Origin: Pseudomonadota bacterium
GTDB taxonomy: Bacteria > Desulfobacterota > Desulfobulbia > Desulfobulbales > Desulfobulbaceae
DNA: 10,846 nucleotides
Direction: 5' to 3'
Assembly (NCBI GenBank): GCA_009778235.1
Contig: WRKE01000270.1
Span: forward strand, 1-10,846
This document shows positions 5,524-10,846 of the stretch, in pieces. A program made the translations under genes and the position numbers. Below the pieces are notes generated by a model that had not been told where the DNA came from, searched no databases, and saw only the letters and a program-made list of their open reading frames with translations. Position 1 is the stretch's first letter. Each line of letters begins with the position of its first letter.

Positions 5524-7119
5524 ATGGCCAGATTCATCGAGCTGTACGACACCACCCTGCGGGATGGAACCCAAGCCGAGAATTTCAATCTCTCGGTTGA
5601 CGATAAAATCAAGGTCTGCCGCCAACTGGACCGGATTGGCATTGATTTCATCGAAGGCGGCTGGCCAGGTTCTAATCCCCTGGCGGTTGATTTTTTCAAG
5701 CAGATGCAGGGCGTGGCACTCAAACAGGCGAAACTGGCCGCCTTTGGCTCGACCCGCCATTTTCATCAAAAACCGGAAAAAGATGCCAATCTCCAGGCCT
5801 TGCTTGCGACCCGGACCCCGGCGGTCACCATTTTCGGCAAAAGCTGGGATATTCATGTTATCGATGCCTTGCGAATCGAACTTGAAGATAACTTGCAACT
5901 TATCGAAGATTCGCTCGCCTATCTGCGCCCTAACGTCCAGCACCTGATTTACGATGCCGAGCACTTTTTCGACGGGTTTAAAAATAACCGCGAATATTGC
6001 CTGGCCACCTTGGGTAAGGCGATCGCCGGCGGCGCCGAAACCATCGTGCTGTGCGACACCAATGGCGGCACCTTGCCGCACGAGATTCCGGAAATCTTGC
6101 AAAGGGTGCTGCAATACCGAGCAGAACAGGGCAGCCAGGTCCGTATCGGCATTCATAGCCACAACGATTCCGAGACCGGGGTGGCCAACGCCTTGATGGG
6201 CGTGCATATGGGGGCCACCCATGTTCAAGGGACCATCAACGGGTTCGGCGAACGCTGCGGCAATGCCAACCTGACCTCGATCATTCCGGCCCTGGTGTTC
6301 AAGATGGGGTTGGAATGCAAGGTGGGCAAGCGGATCGACCAGTTGTACACCACTGCCCGCTTGGTCAACGAACTGGCCAATCTGCCGCACAACCGCTACC
6401 AGCCGTATGTGGGCGAATCAGCCTTTGCCCACAAGGGCGGGATCCATGTCAGCGCGGTGCAGCGCAATCCCATGACCTATGAGCACATTGCCCCGGAAAA
6501 GGTCGGCAATGCCCGCCGGGTGCTCATCTCCGATCAATCGGGCAAGGCCAATGTATTGATGAAGGCGCAAAAATACGGACTGGACATCGACCAGGACGAC
6601 CCGACCATGGCCGCCATCATCAACGAATTAAAAAATTTGGAAAACCAGGGGTATCAATACGAAGCCGCCGAGGCCAGCTTTGAACTTTTGATGCGGCGGG
6701 CCATGGGCTTGCAGCGGGATTTTTTTCAACTCGAGGCCTTCCGGGTGCTGCACCACAACCATGACAAGGCCAAGCAGCCGATCACCGAGGCCACCATCCG
6801 GCTTTATGTTGATGGCAATGAGGTCCACACCGCCTCCATGGGCGAAGGACCGGTGAATGCTCTGGACCGCGCTCTGCGCAAGGCTCTGATCAGATTTTAT
6901 CCGAGTCTCGAGGATATGGATCTTGCCGATTACAAGGTCCGGGTGCTGAGCGGCGAACATGGCACCGGCGCCAAGGTTCGGGTTTTGGTGGAAAGCAGGG
7001 ATCTGGAGGAGAGCTGGGGGACGGTCGGGGTGTCGGTGAATATTATTGAGGCAAGCTGGCAGGCCTTAGTGGACAGTATCAACTACAAGCTGATGAAGGA
7101 TGAAAAACATCGAGGTTGA
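5524..7119 (+). CDS. cimA: (R)-citramalate synthase
   Basis: An acyltransferase of the LeuA/homocitrate synthase family (DRE-TIM) that condenses acetyl-CoA with pyruvate to (R)-citramalate, which leads to 2-oxobutyrate and isoleucine without threonine deaminase. The 531 residues fit the long CimA type (about 520-540) rather than NifV. YDTTLRDGTQ (8-17) is the catalytic and metal-binding start of the TIM barrel. GIHSHND (209-215) gives the two metal-ligand histidines, H211 and H213. GFGERCGNANL (240-250) is the second family signature. The C-terminal third from about residue 400 matches the LeuA-type regulatory domain that senses the end product, probably isoleucine. The start follows the lysC stop by 11 nt with a weak GGA. 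The pairing with lysC makes an amino-acid module. 2-isopropylmalate synthase is the main alternative, but the length and N-terminal style favour CimA. Confidence 0.92.
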   Translation: MARFIELYDTTLRDGTQAENFNLSVDDKIKVCRQLDRIGIDFIEGGWPGSNPLAVDFFKQMQGVALKQAKLAAFGSTRHFHQKPEKDANLQALLATRTPAVTIFGKSWDIHVIDALRIELEDNLQLIEDSLAYLRPNVQHLIYDAEHFFDGFKNNREYCLATLGKAIAGGAETIVLCDTNGGTLPHEIPEILQRVLQYRAEQGSQVRIGIHSHNDSETGVANALMGVHMGATHVQGTINGFGERCGNANLTSIIPALVFKMGLECKVGKRIDQLYTTARLVNELANLPHNRYQPYVGESAFAHKGGIHVSAVQRNPMTYEHIAPEKVGNARRVLISDQSGKANVLMKAQKYGLDIDQDDPTMAAIINELKNLENQGYQYEAAEASFELLMRRAMGLQRDFFQLEAFRVLHHNHDKAKQPITEATIRLYVDGNEVHTASMGEGPVNALDRALRKALIRFYPSLEDMDLADYKVRVLSGEHGTGAKVRVLVESRDLEESWGTVGVSVNIIEASWQALVDSINYKLMKDEKHRG

Positions 7120-7621
7120 GCGTCCAGTCGCGGACAACACCGGCAGCAAGGACAAGCAGGCGCTTGTCCTTTTTCTTTTGGCTGTGGGTATATTCGGGTT
7201 ACAGCTCCTGCCGCGCCACTCGCAACCATCTCCGTCGGTCTATGCGGTGGAGCGCGTTCAGGATGGAGGACAGTGGCAGGTGATCAGTGTCCCGGACAAT
7301 CACCCCAGACCGCGGCCAGAGGGGATCGCTCCAGCTCGTCTAAATTCTCAGCAATCAGATGGATGGCATTATTTTTCCGATACCAACCGGTGCCAATTGT
7401 CCGCCAGGCTGGCCCTGTTTTTCCGCTGCCCCTTGCCCATCAATCAAAGCAGCTTGGATGATCTGCTCATGCTGCCCGGCATTGGTCCCCACCGGGCAGC
7501 GTTGCTGCTGGCCGAACGCCAGAATAAAGGGCAACTGCGAGGTGCCGAGGATTTGCTGGCCGTGCCGGGCATCGGTCCAGCTACCTTACAACGGTTCTTG
7601 CCCCTGGTCAGTTTCGAATGA
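7100..7621 (+). CDS. Membrane-anchored ComEA-like helix-hairpin-helix protein
   Basis: A 173-residue protein with one hydrophobic segment (about 21-37) after a short polar N-terminus. This suggests a signal anchor with the rest outside the cytoplasm. After a low-complexity, Pro-rich middle come two helix-hairpin-helix motifs, LPGIGPHRA (125-133) and VPGIGPATL (155-163), in the arrangement of the ComEA DNA-binding domain. ComEA binds incoming double-stranded DNA in natural transformation, but many short ComEA-like proteins have no proven role. C98 and C110 could form a disulfide in an exported protein. The gene overlaps cimA by 20 nt and miaA by 4 nt (ATGA), so translation is probably coupled. 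An in-frame TGA lies just upstream, so this ATG is the first possible start. No other competence gene is in view; a role in DNA uptake is an inference from the domain. Confidence 0.85.
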   Translation: MKNIEVERPVADNTGSKDKQALVLFLLAVGIFGLQLLPRHSQPSPSVYAVERVQDGGQWQVISVPDNHPRPRPEGIAPARLNSQQSDGWHYFSDTNRCQLSARLALFFRCPLPINQSSLDDLLMLPGIGPHRAALLLAERQNKGQLRGAEDLLAVPGIGPATLQRFLPLVSFE

Positions 7622-8565
7622 TTGCCCCTGGCAACTCTATCACCGCGCCAGTCCTGGTCCTGGCCGGTCCAACCGCCATCGGCAAGACCGCCTTGTCCCT
7701 TCAGCTTGCGACCCGGTTCGGCTGCGAGATCATCTCCATGGACTCGATGCAGGTTTATCGGTACATGGATATCGGCACCGCCAAGGCAAGCAAAGAGGAG
7801 CAGCGACTCGTTGCCCATCATCTGATCGATATAGTTGATCCGGACGAGCAATACGATGCGGCCAGATTCGTTCAGGATGCCCAGGCAACCATTGCCGCCA
7901 TTCATGCCCAGGGCCGCATCCCCTTGCTCACTGGCGGAACCGGGCTCTATTTGTCATCATTAATCAATGGCCTCTTCGACACTATTAAAGTTCCTGATCA
8001 TATTCGCATCCTTCTGCGCCAGCGTCTGGACCAGGAGGGGAGGGGGGCATTGCACCGGGAACTCATGGCTGTGGACCGGGAAAGCGGCGAACGCATTCAT
8101 GTAAACGACACCCAGCGACTGCTGCGGGGGCTTGAAATCTTTCATGCCACCGGAATCCCCTGGTCACAGCACATGCGCCACCAACAACAATGCCTGGCTC
8201 CCCCATCTTTTTCCCGAATGCTTCTGATGGGACTGACCTGCGAGCGCGAAATGCTTTATGATCGCATCAAACAGCGCTCAATCAGTATGATGTGCGACGA
8301 ATTTGCCGGGGAAGTTGAATGGTTGCTGGCCCGGGGATATCAAGCCGAGCTCCCTTCGATGCAATCGATCGGCTATCGGCACATGCTGGCCTATCTCAGC
8401 GGTGCCTCTGACCGCCAGGCCGCTCTCTCCACCTTGATCCGCGATACCCGTCGCTATGCCAAACGCCAGCTAACCTGGTTCAGAAATCAGCAGCAAGTGG
8501 CCTGGCATCAGGTCGATCAAGCCGATACGGTTCTGGCAACGATTGACCGCTTCCTCAACGCCTGA
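7618..8565 (+). CDS. miaA: tRNA dimethylallyltransferase
   Basis: Transfers a dimethylallyl group from DMAPP to N6 of A37 in tRNAs that read codons starting with U, the first step to (m)s2i6A, which stabilises codon pairing. The 315 residues match E. coli (316). GPTAIGKT (17-24) is the P-loop that holds the DMAPP pyrophosphate. D42 within SMDSMQVYR is the expected catalytic aspartate, followed by DIGTAK (51-56). GGTGLY (106-111) is another family block. The C-terminal block with SIGYRHMLAYL and DTRRYAKRQLTWFRNQ is typical of the family. The start ATG overlaps the stop of the ComEA-like gene as ATGA, and no Shine-Dalgarno is visible, which points to translational coupling. recJ follows after 14 nt. 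I see no hfq downstream, unlike the gammaproteobacterial arrangement. Confidence 0.97.
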   Translation: MIAPGNSITAPVLVLAGPTAIGKTALSLQLATRFGCEIISMDSMQVYRYMDIGTAKASKEEQRLVAHHLIDIVDPDEQYDAARFVQDAQATIAAIHAQGRIPLLTGGTGLYLSSLINGLFDTIKVPDHIRILLRQRLDQEGRGALHRELMAVDRESGERIHVNDTQRLLRGLEIFHATGIPWSQHMRHQQQCLAPPSFSRMLLMGLTCEREMLYDRIKQRSISMMCDEFAGEVEWLLARGYQAELPSMQSIGYRHMLAYLSGASDRQAALSTLIRDTRRYAKRQLTWFRNQQQVAWHQVDQADTVLATIDRFLNA

Positions 8566-8579
8566 CAGGAAAGCAGGAT

Positions 8580-10313
8580 ATGTCTTTCAAATGCAAGAGT
8601 TATGCAATGGCCTGTGACGGCAGCAACGAAGAAAGGTCATTCGGCGCTACCATCGCCAGGGAATTTGGGCTTGTTCCCCAGGTGGGTGAAATCCTTTATT
8701 CGCGCAACATCGACACCTTGGAAAAGGCTGATGAATTCTTGCATCCGCATTTAAACATGCTGCCGCCTCCGGAACAAATGAAGGGGATGAACGAGGCGGT
8801 TGCCTGCATTGTTGAAGTCTGCGACCACAACCAGCCCATCTTCATCCATGGTGATTACGATGTCGATGGGATCAGCGCCACCGCCCTGCTGGTCTCCTTT
8901 TTCCAGGATCTGGGCAAGAAACAAGTCTATTCATACATCCCTAACCGGCTGCAGGAAAGCTATGGGCTGTCGATTGATTCGATTGATCGACTGATTGCTC
9001 CGGCCGCAGGCCAGGGCGGAGTCTTGATTTCGGTTGATTGCGGCATTTCGGCGGTGACAGAGGTTGCCTATGCGCGCCAGCAGGGGCTTCGGGTGGTGAT
9101 CACCGATCATCATGAACCTCCGGACATATTGCCTGGGGCTGATGCGATCCTTGATCCCAAGCAGCCTGGATGCAATTTTCCCAGCGATGCGTTGTCAGGG
9201 GTCGGCGTGGCCTTTTATCTGCTCATGGCACTGCGCAAGGCCATGGGCATCCGGATTAACCTGAAGCAATATCTTGATTTAGTGGCACTGGGCACGGTTG
9301 CCGATATGGTGCCGTTGACTGGGGTGAACCGTATCTTGGTTCGGGCAGGGCTTGAAGTATTAACCGCAACCAGGCGTCCTGGTCTTGTTTTTCTCCGCTC
9401 TGGCAGCAGGCTGGAAAAACGTGAGATCTTCACGGAAGATATTGCCTTTAAATTGGCACCCAGAATAAATGCCGCCGGACGACTGGGTCAGCCGGAAGCG
9501 GGTTTGGCGCTCCTGTTGGCAAGCGACATGGAAAGCGGTCAAATCGCTGCCAATGCACTGGAGCAAATGAACAGCGCGCGCAAGCAACTGGAAATGAAAG
9601 CGCTGGCCGCAATTGAGGCGGCCAGCGACGAACAGGTGCAAGCAGGAAAAAACGGGCTGATTGTGTACCAACCCCATTGTCATACCGGAGTATTGGGGAT
9701 CCTCGCCTCCAGGTTGGTTGATCGGCATCAACGGCCGGTGCTGGTTTTTGCCGATGATTGTAAGCAGGGGGCAGGGGAGGGGATCGTCAGGGGATCGGGT
9801 CGATCTATCAAGGGAATCAACCTATTTCAGATCCTAGCCCATTGCGATCAGTGGATTGAACAATTCGGCGGCCACGCCATGGCGGTCGGCCTGACCATCA
9901 AACGACAGAACTTTGAACAGTTTGCCGCAGATTTTAACCAAAAAGTCAACTTGTTGACGCGGGAAGTGCAAGCGATGGAACAGATCTGGATCGACTATTG
10001 TCTAGCCGACGCCTCAATGCTATCGACACGCTTGATGCAAGACATTCAGCGGATGCAACCCTTTGGTGAAGGCAATTTAGAACCGGTTTTTATGCTGCCG
10101 GCGCAGCAATTGATCGCGCCTAAAAAAAAGAACGGCCATCTGTTGTTCCATCTTCAGGGTCAAGGGCGGGTCTTTCCGGGCATCGGCTTTCACCTTGGCC
10201 GTCCCCAGTTTGACCCGACCAAGTCGCACGATGTGCTGTTTCGGTTGAAGCGGTCGTGGTTCAAGGGAGTAGAGCGGCCTCAGGTGCAGGCGACCATGCT
10301 TATCCCATCGTAA
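8580..10313 (+). CDS. recJ: Single-stranded-DNA-specific exonuclease RecJ
   Basis: A 5'-to-3' single-strand DNA exonuclease of the DHH phosphoesterase family, used in RecF-pathway recombination, mismatch repair and base excision repair. The 577 residues equal the E. coli length. The metal-binding motifs are present: HGDYDVDG (90-97), SVDCG (151-155), DHHE (176-179) and GTVADMVPL (about 237-245). APRINAAGRLG (292-302) and the DHHA1 part follow, with HTGVLGILASRL (about 367-378) and GGHAMAVGL (429-437). The usual Trp of the WHxGV motif is replaced by Cys (CHTGV), while the His is kept. The C-terminal OB-fold region carries MQPFGEGNLEP (491-501). The ATG at 8580 has AGGAAA 7 nt upstream. It closes the plus-strand cluster; a long AT-rich gap follows. 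Confidence 0.97.
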   Translation: MSFKCKSYAMACDGSNEERSFGATIAREFGLVPQVGEILYSRNIDTLEKADEFLHPHLNMLPPPEQMKGMNEAVACIVEVCDHNQPIFIHGDYDVDGISATALLVSFFQDLGKKQVYSYIPNRLQESYGLSIDSIDRLIAPAAGQGGVLISVDCGISAVTEVAYARQQGLRVVITDHHEPPDILPGADAILDPKQPGCNFPSDALSGVGVAFYLLMALRKAMGIRINLKQYLDLVALGTVADMVPLTGVNRILVRAGLEVLTATRRPGLVFLRSGSRLEKREIFTEDIAFKLAPRINAAGRLGQPEAGLALLLASDMESGQIAANALEQMNSARKQLEMKALAAIEAASDEQVQAGKNGLIVYQPHCHTGVLGILASRLVDRHQRPVLVFADDCKQGAGEGIVRGSGRSIKGINLFQILAHCDQWIEQFGGHAMAVGLTIKRQNFEQFAADFNQKVNLLTREVQAMEQIWIDYCLADASMLSTRLMQDIQRMQPFGEGNLEPVFMLPAQQLIAPKKKNGHLLFHLQGQGRVFPGIGFHLGRPQFDPTKSHDVLFRLKRSWFKGVERPQVQATMLIPS

Positions 10314-10345
10314 CATGCTTTAATTATTAAATGAATAAAATTTAA

Positions 10346-10361
10346 CATAATATATATTATG
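10346..10361. repeat. Perfect 16-bp AT-rich palindrome
   Basis: CATAATATATATTATG equals its own reverse complement. It begins 33 nt after the recJ stop codon. It has no GC-rich stem or T-tract, so it is not a standard terminator. It may be a protein-binding site or a chance product of the local AT richness. Confidence 0.5.
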
Positions 10362-10405
10362 CGACATTATAGAACATCAGAATTGAGTCCTGGTATCGAA
10401 ACCTG

Positions 10406-10425
10406 AGCCAACGGTTGCTATTTTT
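10406..10425 (+). terminator. Weak possible terminator downstream of recJ
   Basis: AGCCAA (10406-10411) can pair with TTGCT (10415-10419) with one bulged C and a CGG loop, and a T-rich run (10421-10425) follows at once. The 5-bp stem is weak. The position, about 90 nt after recJ, fits the end of the lysC-recJ transcript. Confidence 0.25.
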
Positions 10426-10711
10426 ATTATAATTCACTGTTTAATCGCGTATATTCTCGTTTGCCTGACGTGAAAACGACCAATTATCGATCATTGCCCC
10501 TGCAAAGACAAAAAAAATCTGACCACCACTGTGACTGGCAATACACTCTCCTCCCCCGCAGCCAACGAGACACATGGATCAACATGTTTGCATGATTTGG
10601 ACCTCAAGGGATGTCGCCCTGTTCATCCTCCTGGTTCCCGCCATATAACTTGGCCTCGTTGCCCAGGTGGTGTAGAGTGATAAGCTCGCACCATTCAAGG
10701 ACAGTTTTAAG

Positions 10712-10728
10712 ATAACACCTTGTGTTAT
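10712..10728. promoter_or_regulatory. Operator-like palindrome upstream of purB
   Basis: ATAACAC (10712-10718) and GTGTTAT (10722-10728) form a perfect 7-bp inverted repeat around CTT. It is flanked by near-identical direct repeats, ACAGTTTTAA (10701-10710) and ACAGTTTAA (10729-10737). It overlaps the proposed purB -35 box, the normal place for a repressor site. The regulator is unknown. As RNA it would be only a short hairpin, and it lies upstream of the predicted transcription start. Confidence 0.45.
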
Positions 10729-10748
10729 ACAGTTTAACTATTTATATT
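10720..10748 (+). promoter_or_regulatory. Candidate purB promoter
   Basis: TTGTGT (10720-10725), a 17-nt spacer and TATATT (10743-10748) match the sigma70 boxes at 3/6 and 5/6 with optimal spacing. The expected start near 10755 leaves a leader of about 27 nt before the purB ATG. No Shine-Dalgarno is visible in that leader, which is almost all A and T. Confidence 0.45.
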
Positions 10749-10781
10749 TGCGTTATTATTAAAAACAAAAGTTAAAAAATT

Positions 10782-10846
10782 ATGAATCGTGATATCTATC
10801 AAGAGCCCTTGGTTTCCCGTTACACCAGCCGCGCAATGCAGGAATT
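10782..10846 (+). CDS. purB: Adenylosuccinate lyase, N-terminal fragment cut by window edge
   Basis: Only the first 21 codons plus two bases are present. The start MNRDIYQEPLVSRYTSRAM matches the N-terminus of the PurB type found in Clostridia, Bacteroidetes and some deltaproteobacteria, where MxRDIYxxPLxxRYxSxEM is a well-kept opening. The enzyme cleaves SAICAR to AICAR and adenylosuccinate to AMP, in each case releasing fumarate, in purine synthesis. The catalytic residues lie beyond the window, so the call rests on this short block alone. The long regulatory-looking gap before it suggests an independent transcription unit from recJ. Confidence 0.78.
   Translation, partial: MNRDIYQEPLVSRYTSRAMQE

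Larger units (their letters stand above)
10314..10781. other. 468-nt non-coding region between recJ and purB
   Basis: No convincing gene is present on either strand. The first part (10315-10375) is extremely AT-rich and contains a perfect 16-bp palindrome. The middle (10500-10700) is mixed in composition, with no open frame longer than about 25 codons that has a ribosome site. The last part (10700-10781) is AT-rich and carries the operator-like palindrome and probable purB promoter listed separately. Confidence 0.6.

Noticed and set aside
5209..6390. A 393-codon open frame on the minus strand
   Set aside because: It is antisense to the end of lysC and the first half of cimA, both certain genes. 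Long antisense frames are common in GC-rich coding DNA.
10574..10648. A 24-codon small frame on the plus strand in the recJ-purB gap
   Set aside because: It has no Shine-Dalgarno, no repeat of its sequence nearby and no convincing composition. The hydrophobic tail alone is too little to call a gene.

Overview
This window holds chromosomal housekeeping genes from a Gram-negative, moderately GC-rich bacterium. The gene set and protein style suggest a sulfate-reducer-type deltaproteobacterium (Desulfobacterota, perhaps Desulfobulbales). The pointers are a lone aspartate kinase coupled to citramalate synthase, and a PurB whose N-terminus is of the type shared by Clostridia, Bacteroidetes and some deltaproteobacteria. 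This placement is an inference from remembered family resemblance, not from a search. No mobile element, CRISPR array, tRNA or rRNA was seen.

The left part (1-4039) is read on the minus strand. In transcription order it carries trmL (wobble-base tRNA 2'-O-methyltransferase), serC (phosphoserine aminotransferase), a radical SAM protein with a GTG start and a CX4CX2C cluster motif, and then, after a 210-nt gap, an exported protein of unknown function that runs off the left edge. A strong 10-bp hairpin sits between serC and the radical SAM gene.

A 231-nt divergent intergenic region (4040-4270) separates trmL from the plus-strand cluster. It holds a possible shared palindromic -35 element and, in the lysC leader, an 88-nt segment that can fold into a closed three-way junction. 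I could not match this fold to a known riboswitch.

The right part (4271-10313) is a tightly packed plus-strand cluster: lysC (aspartate kinase), cimA (citramalate synthase), a membrane-anchored ComEA-like helix-hairpin-helix protein, miaA (tRNA dimethylallyltransferase) and recJ (single-strand exonuclease). Gaps are 11 nt, -20 nt, -4 nt and 14 nt, so they are probably co-transcribed. LysC opens the aspartate family (lysine, threonine, methionine), while CimA provides a threonine-independent entry to isoleucine, so the first two genes belong together metabolically. MiaA (A37) and the divergent TrmL (position 34) both modify the tRNA anticodon loop. lysC also carries a perfect internal Shine-Dalgarno plus in-frame ATG that would yield a separate ACT-domain regulatory subunit, as known in Bacillus and Corynebacterium.

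After recJ comes a 468-nt AT-rich non-coding stretch (10314-10781) with a 16-bp palindrome, a weak possible terminator and a likely promoter/operator. It ends at the first 21 codons of purB (adenylosuccinate lyase), cut by the right edge.

The best candidates for something undescribed are the lysC leader structure, the operator-like palindrome before purB and the unknown exported protein. Nothing here looks like a novel multi-gene system.
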